Assembly (NCBI GenBank): GCA_037074705.1
Contig: JAYJMR010000050.1
Location: 106,992 to 170,991 of the forward strand
Length of the DNA stretch: 64,000 nucleotides
Direction of reading: 5' to 3'
From: Zhengitettix transpicula
Lineage: Eukaryota > Arthropoda > Insecta > Orthoptera > Tetrigidae
This document shows, one piece after another, positions 23,198 through 35,723 of this stretch (its first letter is position 1; the number at the start of each line of letters is the position of its first letter). Below the pieces are notes generated by a model. The model made no database searches and had not been told where the DNA came from. It worked only from the letters and a program-made list of their open reading frames with translations. The translations under genes and the position numbers were made by a program.

Positions 23198-26100
23198 CTT
23201 TTTTATCACTTTTTCTCGTTTTCTCCTAATTGTGTGTCTTTTCAAGGGAGTTGTTTGTCTCTTCCTATATAAGGCTTCACGCCGAAGATGCTGACGTCAT
23301 CTGCTGGTCGCTAGTAACAGTCGTTTATGAGCTGCAGACGCTCTTCGTCATTTTTTTTATCTCTTTTATCTCGATAACTCCTAAATGTGTGTTTTTACAA
23401 TGGAGTTGTGGGTCTATTTTAATAGATGTCTTTACGCTGAAGACGCTGACGTCATCATCAGGTCGCTAGTAACAGTCGTTTAAGAGCTGCAAGCTCTTTC
23501 TTTGGTTTTTTTATCACTTTTTGCTCGTTTTCTCCCAAATGTGTATCTTTTTAAGGAAGTTGTTTGTCTCTGTCTATATAAAGCTTCACGCTGAATACGC
23601 TGAAGTCATACGCAGGTCGCTAGTAATAGTCGTTTAGGAGCTGCCAAAGCTCTTCGTCATTTTTTATCTCGTTTAGCTCGTTTACTCGTAAATATGTGGC
23701 TTTACAATGGAGTTGTGTGTCTCTACCTATGTAAGGCTTCACGCTGAAAGTGCTGACGTCATCTGCTGGTCGCTGGTAACAGTCGTTTATGAGCTGCAGA
23801 CGCTCTTAGTCATTTTTTTATCTTTTTTTGCTCGATAACTCCTAAATGTGTGTCTTTACAATGGAGTTGTGTGTCTTTACCTTTGGAAGTCTTCACGCTG
23901 AAGACGCTGACGTCAGCATCATGTCGCTATCAACAGTCGTTTACGAGCTGCAGGGGCTTTTCCTTTGTTTTTTATCACGTTTTGCTTGTTTTTTTCCTAA
24001 TTGTGTGTCTTTTCAAGGGAGTTGTGGGTCTTTTCCTATGGTTGGCTTTAAGCTAAAGACGCTGACGTCAACCGCAGGTCGCTAGTAACAGGCGTTCAGG
24101 ATCTACAGACGATTTCCTTCTTATTTTTTATCACATTTTCTTGTTTTCTCTTAATTGTGTGTCTTTTAAAGGGAGTTGTGGGTCTCTTCCTATATAAGGC
24201 TTCACGCTGAAGACGCTGACGTCATTCGCAGGTCGCTAGTAACAGTCGTTTAGGAGCTACAGACGTTTTTATTTTTAATTTTTATTACTTTTTGCTTGTT
24301 TTCTCCTAATTGTTTGTCTTTTCAAGGGAGTTGTTGGTTTTTTTTCAATAGGAGGCTTCACGCTGAAGACGCTGACAACATCATCTTGTCGCTATCAACA
24401 GATGTTTACGAGCTGCATGCGCATTTCTTTTGTATTTTATCATGTTTTGTTAGTTTTGTCCTAATTGTGTGTCTTTTCAAGGGAGTTGTGGGTCTTTTTC
24501 TATGGTTGGCTTTAAGCTAAAGACGCTGAAGTCATCCGCAGGTGGCTAGCAACAGGCGTTAATGATCTACAGACGTTTTTCTTTTTCTTTTTTATCACTT
24601 TTTCTCGTTTTCTCCTAATTGCGTGTCTTTTCAAGGGAGTTGTATGTCTCTTCCTATATAAGGCTTCACGCTTAAGATGCTGACGTCATCTGCTGGTCGC
24701 TAGTAACAGTCGTTTAGGAGCTGCAGACGCTCTTCGTCATTTTTTTTAACTCTTTTTGCTCGATAACTCCTAAATCTGTGTCTTTACAAAGGAGTTGTGT
24801 GTTATTACCTTTGGAAAGCTTTACGCTGAAGACGCTGACGTTATCATCAGGTCGCTAGTAACAGTCGTTTAAGAGCTGCAAGCTCTTTTCTTCTGTTTTT
24901 TTATCACTTTTTGCTATTTTTCTCCTAAATGTGTATCTTTTCTAGGGAGTTGTTTGTCTCTTCCTATATAAAGCTTCACGCTGAAGACGCTGAAGTCATA
25001 CGCAGGTCGCTAGTAATTGTCGTTTAGGAGCTGCGGACGCTCTTCGTCATTTTTTTATCTTTTTTTGCTCGATAACTCCTAAATGTGTGTCTTTACAATT
25101 GAGTTGTGTGTCTTTACCTTTGGAAGTCTTCACGCTGAAGACGCTGACGTCATCATCATGTCGCTATCAACATTCGATTACGAGCTGCAGGCGCTTTTCC
25201 TTTGTTTTTTATCACGTTTTGCTTGTTTTTTCCTAATTGTGTGATTTTCAAGGGAGTTATGGGTCTTTTCCTATGGTTGGCTTTAAGCTAAAGACGCTGA
25301 CGTCATCCGCAGGTCGCTAGCAACAGGCGTTAAGGATCTACAGACGTTTTTCTTTTTATTTTTTATCACTTTTTCTAGTTTTCTCCTACTTGTGTGTTTT
25401 TTTAGGGGAGTTGTTTGTCTCTTCCTATATAAGGCTTCACGCTGAAGATGCTGACGTCATCTGCTGGTCGCTAGTAACAGTCGTTTAGGAGCTGCAGACG
25501 CTCTTCGTCATTTTTTTTTATCTCTTTTTGCTCGATAACTCCTAAATGTGTGTCTTTACAATGGAGTTGTGTGTTATTACCTTTGGAAGGTTTCACGCTG
25601 AAGACGCTGACGTCATCATCAGGTCGCTAGTAACAGTCGTTTATGAGCTGCAAGCTCTTTTCTTTGGTTTTTTATCACTTTTTGCTCGTTTTCTCCTAAA
25701 TGTGTATCTTTTCAAGGGAGTTGTTTGTCTCTTTCTATATAAAGCTTCAGGCTGAAGACGCTGAAGTCATACGCAGGTCGCTAGTAATAGTCGTTTAGGA
25801 GCTGCCAAAGCTCATCGTCATTTTTTATCTCGTTTAGCTCGTTTACTCGTAAATATGTGGCTTTACAATGGAGTTGTGTGTCTCTGCCTATGTAAGGCTA
25901 CTTGCTGAAGACGCTGACGTCATTCGCAGGTCGCTAGTATCAGTCGTTTAGAAGCTACAGACGTTTTTATTTATTTTTTATTACTTTTTGCTCGTTTTCT
26001 CCTAATTGTTTGTCTTTTCAAGGGAGTTGTTTGTCTCTTCCTATATAAACCTTCACGCTGAAGTCATACGCAGGTCGCTAGTAATAGTCGTTTACGAGCT

Positions 26101-26345
26101 GCAGACGCTTTTCCTTTGTTTTTTATCTCGTTTTGCTTGTTTTTTCTAAATTGTGTGTCTTTTCAAGGGTGTTGTGGGTCTTTTCCTATGGTTGGCTTTA
26201 AGCTAAAGACGCTGACGTCAACCGCAGGACGCTAGTAACAGGCGTTAAGGATCTACAGACGTTTTCCTTCTTATTTTTTATCACTTTTTCTCGTTTTCTC
26301 ATAATTGTGTGTCTTTTAAAGGGAGTTGTGTGTCTCTTCCTAAAT

Positions 26346-29300
26346 AAGGCTTCACGCTGAAGATGCTGACGACATCTGCTGGTCGCTAGTAACAGTCGTT
26401 TAGGAGCTGCAGACGCTCTTCGTCAATTTTTTTTATCTCTTTTTGCTCGATAACTCCTAAATGCGTGTTTTTACAATGGAGTTGTGTGTTATTACCTTTG
26501 GAAGGTTTCACGCTGAAGACGCTGACGTCATCATCAGGTCGCTAGTAATAGTCGTTTAAGAGCTGCAAGCTCTTTTCTTTTATTTTTTATCACATTTTCT
26601 CGTTTTCTCCTAATTGTGTGTCTTTTCAAGGGAGTTGTGGGACTCTTTCAATAGATGTCTTTACGCTGAAGACGCTGACGTCATCATCAGGTCGCTAGTA
26701 ACAGTCGTTTAAGAGCTGCAAGCTCTTTTCTTTGGTTTTTTATTACTTTTTGCTCGTTTTCTCCTAAATGTGTATCTTTTCAAGGGAGTTGTTTGTCTCT
26801 TTCTATATAAAGCTTCACGCTGAAGACGCTGAAGTCATACGCAGGTCGCTAGTAATAGTCGTTTAGGAGCTGCCAAAGCTCTTCGTCATTTTTTATCTCG
26901 TTTAGCTAGTTTACTCGTAAATATGTGGCTTTACAATGGAGTTGTGTGTCTCTACCTATGTAAGGCTACACGCTAAAGACGCTGACGTCATTCGCAGGTC
27001 GCTAGTATCAGTCGTTTAGGAGCTACAGACGTTTTTATTTTTATTTTTTATTACTTTTTGCTCGTTTTTTCCTAATTGTTTGTCTTTTCAAGGGAGTTGT
27101 GGGTCTTTTCCTATGGTTGGCTTTAAGCTAAAGACGCTGACGTCAACCGCAGGTCGCTAGTAATAGGCGTTAAGGATCTACAGACGTTTTCCTTCTTATT
27201 TTTTATCACTTTTTCTCGTTTTCTCTTAATTGTGTGTCTTTTAAAGGGAGTTGTGGGTCTCTTCCTATATAAGGCTTCACGCTGAAGATGCTGACGTCAT
27301 CTGCTGGTCGCTAGTAACAGTCGTTTAGGAGCTGCAGACGCTCTTCGTCATTTTTTTATCTCTTTTTGCTCGATAACTCCTAAATGAGTGTCTTTACATT
27401 GGAGTTGAGTGTTATTACCTTTGGAAGGCTTCACGCTGAAGACGCTGACGTCATCATAATGTCGCTATCAACAGTCGTTTACGAGCTGCAGGCGCTTTTA
27501 CTTTGTTTTTTATCACGTTTTGCTTGTTTTTTTTTAATTCTGTGATTTTCAAGGGAGTTGTGGGTCTTTTCGTATGGTTGGCTTTAAGCTAAAGACGCTG
27601 AAGTCATCCGCAGGTCGCTAGCAACAGGCGTTAAGGATCTACAGACGTTTTCCTTCTTATTTTTTATCACTTTTTCTCGTTTTCCCTTAATTGTGTGTCT
27701 TTTAAAGGGAGTTGTGGGTCTCTTCCTATATAAGGCTACACGCTGAAGAGGCTGACGTCATTCGCAGGTCGCTAGTAACAGTCGTTTAGGAGCTACAGAC
27801 GTTTTTATTTTTAATTTTTATTACTTTTTGCTCGTTTTCTCCTAATTGTTTGTCTTTTCAAGGGAGTTGTTGGTCTTTTATAATGGAAGGCTTCACGCTG
27901 AAGACGCTGACAACATCATCTTGTCGCTATCAACAGATGTTTACGAGCTGCATGCGCATTTCTTTTGTTTTTTATCATGTTTTGTTAGTTTTGTCCTAAT
28001 TGTGTGTCTTTTCAAGGGAGTTGTGGGTCTTTTCCTATGGTTGGCTTTAAGCTAAAGACGCTGACGTCATCATCAGGTCGCTAGTAACAGTCGTTTAAGA
28101 GCTGCAAGCTCTTTTCATTTCTTTTTTATCACATTTTCTCGTTTTCTCCTAATTGTGTGTCTTTTCAAGGGCGTTGTGGGTCTCTTTTAATAGAAGTCTT
28201 TACACTGAAGACGCTGACGTCATCATCAGGTCGCTAGTAATAGTCGTTTACGAGCTGCAGACGCTTTTCCTTTGTTTTTTATCACATTTTGCTTGTTTTT
28301 TCCTAATTGTGTGTCTTTTCAAGGGAGTTGTGGGTCTTTTCCTATGGTTGGCTTTAAGCTAAAGACGCTGACGTCAACCGCAGGTCGCTAGTAACAGGCG
28401 TTAAGGATCTACAGACGTTTTCCTTCTTATTTTTTATCACTTTTTCTCGTTTTCTCTTAATTGTGTGTCTTTTAAAGGGAGTTGTGGGTCTCTTCCTATA
28501 TAAGGCTTCACGCTGAAGATGCTGACGTCATCTGCTGGTCGCTAGTAATAGTCGTTTAGGAGCTGCAGACGCTCTTCGTCATTTTTTTATCTCTTTTTGC
28601 TCGATAACTCCTAAATGTGTGTCTTTACATTGGAGTTGAGTGTTATTACATTTGGAAAACTTTACGCTGAAGACGCTGACGTCATCATCATGTCGCTATC
28701 AACAGTCGTTTACAAGCTGAAGGCGCTTTTCCTATGTTTTTTATCACGTTTTGCTTGTTTTTTCCTAATTGTGTGATTTTCAAGGGAGTTGTGGGTCTTT
28801 TCCTATGGTTGGCTTTAAGCTAAAGACGCTGACGTCATCCGCAGGTCGCTAGCAACAGGCGTTAGGGATCTACAGACGTTTTTCTTTTTCTTTTTTATCA
28901 CTTTTTCTCGTTTTCTCCTAATTGTGTGTCTTTTCAAGGGAGTTGTTTGTCTCTTCCTATATAAGGCTTCACGCTGAAGATGCTGACGTCATCTGCTGGT
29001 CGCTCGTAACAGTCGTTTAGGAGCTGCCGACGCTCTTCGTCATTTTTTATCTCGTTTAGCTCGTTTACTCGTAAACATGTGGCTTTACAATGGAGTTGTG
29101 CGTCTCTACCTATGTAAGGCTTCACGCTGAAAGTGCTTACGTAATCTGCTGGTCGCTGGTAACAGTCGTTTAGGAGCTGCAGACGCTCTTCGTCATTTTT
29201 TTATCTTTTTTTGCTCGATAACTCTTAAATGTGTGTCTTTACAATGGAGTTGTGTGTCTTTACCTTTGGACGTCTTCACGCTGAAGACGCTGACGACATC

Positions 29301-29885
29301 AAAATGTCGCTATCAACAGTCGTTTACGAGCTGCAGGCGCTTTTCCTTTGTTTTTTATCACGTTTTGCTTGTTTTTTCCTAATTGTGTGTCTTTTTAAGG
29401 GAGTTGTGGGTCTTTTCCTATACCTGGCTTTAAGCTAAAGATGCTGACGTCATTCGCAGGACGCTAGCAACAGTCGTTTAGGAGCTGCAGACACTCTTCG
29501 TCATTTTTTTTATCTCTTTTTGCTCGATAACTCCTAAATGTGTGTCTTTACAATGAAGTTGTGTGTTATTACCTTTGGAAGGCTTCACGCTGAAAACGCT
29601 GACGTCATTCGCAGGTCGCTAGTAACAGTCGTTTAGGAGCTACAGACGTTTTTATTTTTCTTTATTATTACTTTTTGCTCGTTTTCTCCTAATTGTTTGT
29701 CTTTTCAAGGGAGTTGTTTGTCTCTTCCTATATAAAGCCTCACGCTGAAGACGCTGAAGTCATACGCAGGTCGCATGTAATAGTCGTTTAGGAGCTGCCG
29801 ACGCTCTTCGTCATTTTTTATCTCGTTTTGCTCGTTTACTCGTAATTATGTGGCTTTACAATGGAGTTGTGTGTCTCTACCTATG
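26346..29885 (+). repeat. Tandem 23-monomer duplication, copy 1 (about 3,540 bp)
   Basis: Aligned at an offset of about 3,540 bp to 29,886-33,225. Markers are CTGACGACATCTGCTGG (26,365 and 29,907), AATGCGTGTTTTTACAATGG (26,460 and 30,000) and AGAAGTCTTTACACTGAAG or its counterpart (28,192 and 31,732). The last roughly 200 bp of this unit (29,686-29,885) has no counterpart at the end of copy 2. One patch (about 28,063-28,130) differs from copy 2. Confidence 0.8.
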
Positions 29886-32800
29886 TAAGGCTTCACGCTG
29901 AAGATGCTGACGACATCTGCTGGTCGCTAGTAACAGTCGTTTAGGAGCTGCAGACGCTCTTCGCAATTTTTTTTATCTCTTTTTGCTCAATAACTCCTAA
30001 ATGCGTGTTTTTACAATGGAGTTGTGTGTTATTACCTTTGGAAGGTTTCACGCTGAAGACGCTGACGTCATCATCAGGTCGCTAGTAATAGTCGTTTAAG
30101 AGCTGCAAGCTCTTTTCTTTTCTTTTTTATCACATTTTCTCGTTTTCTCCTAATTGTGTGTCTTTTCAAGGGAGTTGTGGGACTCTTTCAATAGATGTCT
30201 TTACGCTGAAGACGCTGACGTCATCATCAGGTCGCTAGTAACAGTCGTTTAAGAGCTGCAAGCTCTTTTCTTTGGTTTTTTATCACTTTTTGCTCGTTTT
30301 CTCCTAAATGTGTATCTTTTCAAGGGAGTTGTTTGTCTCTTTCTATATAAAGCTTCACGCTGAAGACGCTGAAGTCATACGCAGGTCGCTAGTAATAGTC
30401 GTTTAGGAGCTGCCAAAGCTCTTCGTAATTTTTTATCTCGTTTAGCTAGTTTACTCGTAAATATGTGGCTTTACAATGGAGTTGTGTGTGTCTACCTATG
30501 TAAGGCTACACGCTAAAGACGCTGACGTCATTTGCAGGTCGCTAGTATCAGTCGTTTAGGAGCTACAGACGTTTTTATTTTTATTTTTTATTACTTTTTG
30601 CTCGTTTTTTCCTAATTGTTTGTCTTTTCAAGGGAGTTGTGGGTCTTTTCCTATGGTTGGCTTTAAGCTAAAGACGCTGACGTCAACCGTAGGTCGCTAG
30701 TAATAGGCGTTAAGGTTCTACAGACGTTTTCCTTCTTATTTTTTATCACTTTTTCTCGTTTTCTCTTAATTGTGTGTCTTTTAAAGGGAGTTGTGGGTCT
30801 CTTCCTATATAAGGCTTCACGCTGAAGATGCTGACGTCATCTGCTGGTCGCTAGTAACAGTCGTTTAGGAGCTGCAGACGCTCTTCGTCATTTTTTTATC
30901 TCTTTTTGCTCGATAACTCCTAAATGAGTGTCTTTACATTGGAGTTGAGTGTTATTACCTTTGGAAGGCTTCACGCTGAAGACGCTGACGTCATCATAAT
31001 GTCGCTATCAACAGTCGTTTACGAGCTGCAGGCGCTTTTACTTTGTTTTTTATCACGTTTTGCTTGTTTTTTCGTAATTGTGTGATTTTCAAGGGAGTTG
31101 TGGGTCTTTTCGTATGGTTGGCTTTAAGCTAAAGACGCTGAAGTCATCCGCAGGTCGCTAGCAACAGGCGTTAAGGATCTACAGACGTTTTCCTTCTTAT
31201 TTTTTATCACTTTTTCTCGTTTTCCCTTAATTGTGTGTCTTTTAAAGGGAGTTGTGGGTCTCTTCCTATATAAGGCTACACGCTGAAGACGCTGACGTCA
31301 TTCGCAGGTCGCTAGTAACAGTCGTTTAGGAGCTACAGACGTTTTTATTTTTAATTTTTATTACTTTTTGCTCGTTTTCTCCTAATTGTTTGTCTTTTCA
31401 AGAGAGTTGTTGGTCTTTTTCAATGGAAGGCTTCACGCTGAAGACGCTGACAACATCATCTTGTCGCTATCAACAGATGTTTACGAGCTGCATGCGCATT
31501 TCTTTTGTTTTTTATCATGTTTTGTTAGTTTTGTCCTAATTGTTTGTCTTTTCAAGGGAGTTGTGGGTCTTTTCCTATGGTTGGCTTTAAGCTAAAGACG
31601 CTGACGTCATCCGCAGGTCGCTAGCAACAGGCGTTAAGGATCTACAGAGGTTTTTTTTTCTTTTTTATCACATTTTCTCGTTTTCTCCTAATTGTGTGTC
31701 TTTTCAAGGGACTTGTGGGTCTCTTTTAATAGAAGTCTTTACACTAAAGACGCTGACGTCATCATCAGGTCGCTAGTAATAGTCGTTTACGAGCTGCAGA
31801 CGCTTTTCCTTTGTTTTTTATCACGTTTTGCTTGTTTTTTCCTAATTGTGTGTCTTTTCAAGGGAGTTGTGGGTCTTTTCCTATGGTTGGCTTTAAGCTA
31901 AAGACGCTGACGTCAACCGCAGGTCGCTAGTAACAGGCGTTAAGGATCTACAGACGTTTTCCTTCTTATTTTTTATCACTTTTTCTCGTTTTCTTTTAAT
32001 TGTGTGTCTTTTAAAGGGAGTTGTGGGTCTCTTCCTATATAAGGCTTCACGCTGAAGATGCTGACGTCATCTTCTGGTCGCTAGTAATAGTCGTTTAGGA
32101 GCTGCAGACGCTTTTCGTCATTTTTTTCTCTTTTTGCTCGATAACTCCTAAATGTGTGTCTTTACATTGGAGTTGAGTGTTATTACATTTGGAAGACTTC
32201 ACGCTGAAGACGCTGACGTCATCATCATGTCGCTATCAACAGTCGTTTACAAGCTGAAGGCGCTTTTCCCATGTTTTTTATCACGTTTTGCTTGTTTTTT
32301 CCTAATTGTGTGATTTTCAAGGGAGTTGTGGGTCTTTTCCTATGGTTGGCTTTAAGCTAAAAACGCTGACGTCATCCGCAGGTCGCTAGCAACAGGCGTT
32401 AGGGATCTACAGACGTTTTTCTTTTTCTTTTTTATCACTTTTTCTCGTTTTCTCCTAATTGTGTGTCTTTTCAAGGGAGTTGTTTGTCTCTTCCTATATA
32501 AGGCTTCACGCTGTTAGATGCTGACGTCATCTGCTGGTCGCTCGTAACAGTCGTTTAGGAGCTGCCGACGCTCTTCGTCATTTTTTATCTCGTTTAGCTC
32601 GTTTACTCGTAAACATGTGGCTTTACAATGGAGTTGTGCAACTCTACCTATGTAAGGCTTCACGCTGAAAGTGCTTACGTCATCTGCTGGTCGCTGGTAA
32701 CAGTCGTTTAGGAGCTGCAGACGCTCTTCGTCATTTTTTTATCTTTTTTTCTCGAGAACTCTTAAATGTGTGTCATTACAATGGAGTTGTGTGTCTTTAC

Positions 32801-33225
32801 CTTTGGAAGTCTTCACGCTGAAGACGCTGACGTCATCAACATGTCGCTATCAACAGTCGTTTACGAGCTGCAGGCGCTTTTTCTTTGTTTTTTATCACGT
32901 TTTGCTTGTTTTTTCCTAATTGTGTGTCTTTTTAAGGGAGTTGTGGGTCCTTTCCTATACCTGGCTTTAAGCTAAAGATGCTGACGTCATCCGCAGGACG
33001 CTAGCAACAGTCGTTTAGGAGCTGCAGACACTCTTTGTCATTTTTTTTTATCTCTTTTTGCTCGATAACTCCTAAATGTGTGTCTTTACAATGAAGTTGT
33101 GTGTTATTACCTTTGGAAGGCTTCACGCTGAAAACGCTGACGTCATTCGCAGGTCGCTAGTAACAGTCGTTTAGGAGCTACAGACGTTTTTATTTTTCTT
33201 TATTATTACTTTTTGCTCGTTTTCT
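29886..33225 (+). repeat. Tandem 23-monomer duplication, copy 2
   Basis: This is the second copy of the 3,540-bp unit. It matches copy 1 at near identity except around 31,600-31,670, where it carries CAGCAACAGGCG-type sequence and ACAGAGG followed by a T-run. That patch matches the older relative at about 19,150-19,200 rather than copy 1, showing that the two copies lost different pairs of monomers from a longer ancestor. Confidence 0.78.
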
Positions 33226-34639
33226 CCTAATTGTGTGTCTTTTCGAGAAAGCTGTATGTCTCTTCCTATATAAGGCTTCACGCTTAAGATGCTGACGTCA
33301 TCTGCTGGTCGCTAGTAACAGTCGTTTAGGAGCTGCAGACGCTCTTCGTCATTTTTTTTTATCTCTTTTTGCTCGATAACTCCTAAATGTGTGTCTTTTT
33401 AAAGGAATTGTGTGTTATTACCTTTGGAAGGTTTCACGCTGAAGACGCTGACGTCAACCGCAGGTCGCTAGTAACAGGCGTTAAGGATCTACAGCCTTTT
33501 TTCTTTTTCTTTTTTATCACTTTTTCTCGTTTTCTCTTAATTTTGTGTCTTTTAAAGGGAGTTGTGGGTCTCTATCAATAGATGGCTTCACGCTGAAAAC
33601 GCTGACGTCATCATCAGGTCGCTAGTAACAGTCGTTTAAGAGCTGCAAGCTCTTTTCTTTGGTTTTTTATCACGTTTTGCTCGTTTTCTCCTAAATGTGT
33701 ATCTTTTCAAGGGAGTTGTTTGTCTCTTCCTATATAAAGCTTCACGCTGAAGGCGCTAAAGTCATACTCAGGTCGCTAGTAATAGTCGTTTAGGAGCTGC
33801 CGACGCTCTTCCTCATTTTTTATCTCGTTTTGCTCGTTTACTCGTAAATATGTGGCTTTACAATAGAGTTGTGTGTCTCTACCTATGTAAGGCTTCACGC
33901 TGAAAGTGCTGACGTCATCTGCTGGTCGCTGGTAACAGTCGTTTAGGAGCTGCAGACGCTCTTCGTCATTTTTTATCTTTTTTAGCTCGATAACTCCTAA
34001 ATGTGTGTCTTTACAATGGAGTTGTGTGTTGTTACCTTTGGAAGGCTTCACGCTGAAGACGCTGACGTCATCATCATGTCGCTATCAACAGTCGTTTACG
34101 ATCTGCAAGCGCTTTTCCTTTTGTTTTTTATCACGTTTTGCTTGTTTTTTTCCTAATTGTGTGTCTTTTCAAGGGAGTTGTGGGTCTTTTCCTATGGTTG
34201 GCTTAAAGCTAACGACGCTGACGTCATCCGCAGGTCGCTAGTAACAGTGGTTTAAGAGCTGCAGGCTCTTTTCTTTTCTTTTTTATCACTTTTTCTCGTT
34301 TTCTCCTAATTGTGTGTTTTTTCAAGGGAGTTGTGGGTCTCTTCCAATAAATGGCTTCACGCTGAAGACGCTGACGTCATCATCAGGTCGCTAGTAACAG
34401 TCGTTTAAGAGCTGCAAGCTCTTATCTTTGGTTTTTTATCACTTTTTGCTCGTTTACCTCCTAAATGTGTATCTTTTCAAGGGAGTTGTTTGTCTCTTGC
34501 TATATAAAGCTTCACGCTGAAGACGCTGAAGTCATACGCAGGTCGCTATTAATAGTCGTTTAGGTGCTGCCGACGCTCTTCGTTATTTTTTATCTCGTTT
34601 TGCTCGTTTTCTCCTAAATGTGTGTCTTATCAAGGAAGT

Positions 34640-35260
34640 TGTGGGTGTCTTCCTATGCAACGCGTAACTATGAAGACTCTGACGAAATCCGCAGGTCGCT
34701 AGTAACAGTCGTTTAGGAGATACAGGCGTTTTCCTATTGTTTATTATCATTTTTTTATCGTTTTCTCCTAAATGTGTGTCTTCTCAAGTTAGTTTTGGGG
34801 CTCTTACTATGAAAGGTTTTACGCTGAAGACGCTGACGTCATTTTCAGGTCGCTAGTAAAAGCCTTTTAGGAGCTGCAGGCGCTTTTCTTTTAATTTTCA
34901 ACACTTTTTGCTCTTTTTCTCCTAAATGTGTGTGTTTTTAAGAGAGTTGAGTTATTTTTCCTGTGGAAGGCTTCACGCGGAAAACACTGACGTCATCTGC
35001 ACGTCACTAGTAACAGACGTTTAGGAGATAAAGGCGTTTATCTTCTGTATTTTATCACTTTTTGATCGTTTTCTCCTAAATGTGTCTTTTCAAGGCAGTT
35101 GTGGTTCTGTTCCTATGGAAAGCATCACGCTGAAGACGCTGACGTCATTCGCAGGTCGCTAGTAGCAGTCGTTTACGAGCTGCAGGCGCGTTTTTTTTTT
35201 TTATCACTTTTACATCGTTTTCTCCTTAATGTGTGTCTTTACAAGGGAGTTGTGGGTTTC
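34640..35260 (+). repeat. Divergent satellite monomers
   Basis: About four monomers here keep the period and order but are much more diverged than the rest of block 1, with changes such as CACGTCACTAGTAACAGACG, TTTAGGAGATAAAGGCG and AATTTTCAACAC. Closely related divergent monomers occur in the opposite orientation at 48,960-49,330 and 63,070-63,480. Diverged monomers are usual at satellite block edges or junctions, because they escape homogenisation. Here they lie next to the inversion. Confidence 0.75.
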
Positions 35261-35723
35261 TACCTATGTAAGGCTTCACGCTGAAGACGCTGACATCATA
35301 TGCTGGTCGCTGGTAACAGTCTTTTAGGAGCTGCAGACGCTATTCGTCATTTTTTATCCCTTTTTGCTCGTTTACTCCTAAATGTCTGTCTTTACAATGG
35401 AGTTGTGCGTCTCTACCTATGGTAGGCTTCTCGCTGAAGACTCTGAAATCATCCGCAGGTCGCTAGTAACAGTCGTTTAGAAACAAAAATCATTTTTATT
35501 TTGTTTTTTATCACTTTTTGCTCGTTTACTCCTAAACGTGTGTCTTTTCAAGGGAGTTGTGGGTCTCTTCCTATGAATTACTACACGCTGAAGACCCTAA
35601 AGACATCCACAAGTCGCTAGTCTTAGTCGTAAAGAAGCTGCAGGCCCTTTTCTTTTGTTTTTTATCACTTTTTGCTCGTTTTCTCTTAAATGTGTGTCTT
35701 ATAAAGTGAGTTGTGGGTCTTTT
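35260..35723 (+). repeat. Left arm of the inverted-repeat junction
   Basis: Read as its reverse complement, this segment matches 36,203-36,670. Exact pairing is clear at the inner end: 35,701-35,723 is the reverse complement of 36,203-36,225, including the unusual AGTGAGTTGTGGG variant. Further out, a rare monomer with AAGACCCTAAAGACATCC pairs with its counterpart at about 36,311-36,340. A 53-base sample across it shows about 4 differences. Two subtypes found nowhere else nearby, one lacking GAGCTGCAG, are present in both arms. Confidence 0.85.

Larger units (their letters stand above)
20210..28880 (+). repeat. Super-repeat of about 9 kb, copy 2
   Basis: This is the second copy of the super-repeat, recognised by shared rare variants listed for copy 1. 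It lacks the second 10-monomer tandem copy seen at about 13,030-14,560, and it contains its own 5-monomer tandem duplication (21,664-23,197). A shared 9-bp slip deletion in a dyad (CTTCACGCTGAAGTCATACG at about 18,058 and 26,054) is strong evidence of common descent rather than independent similarity. Confidence 0.65.
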
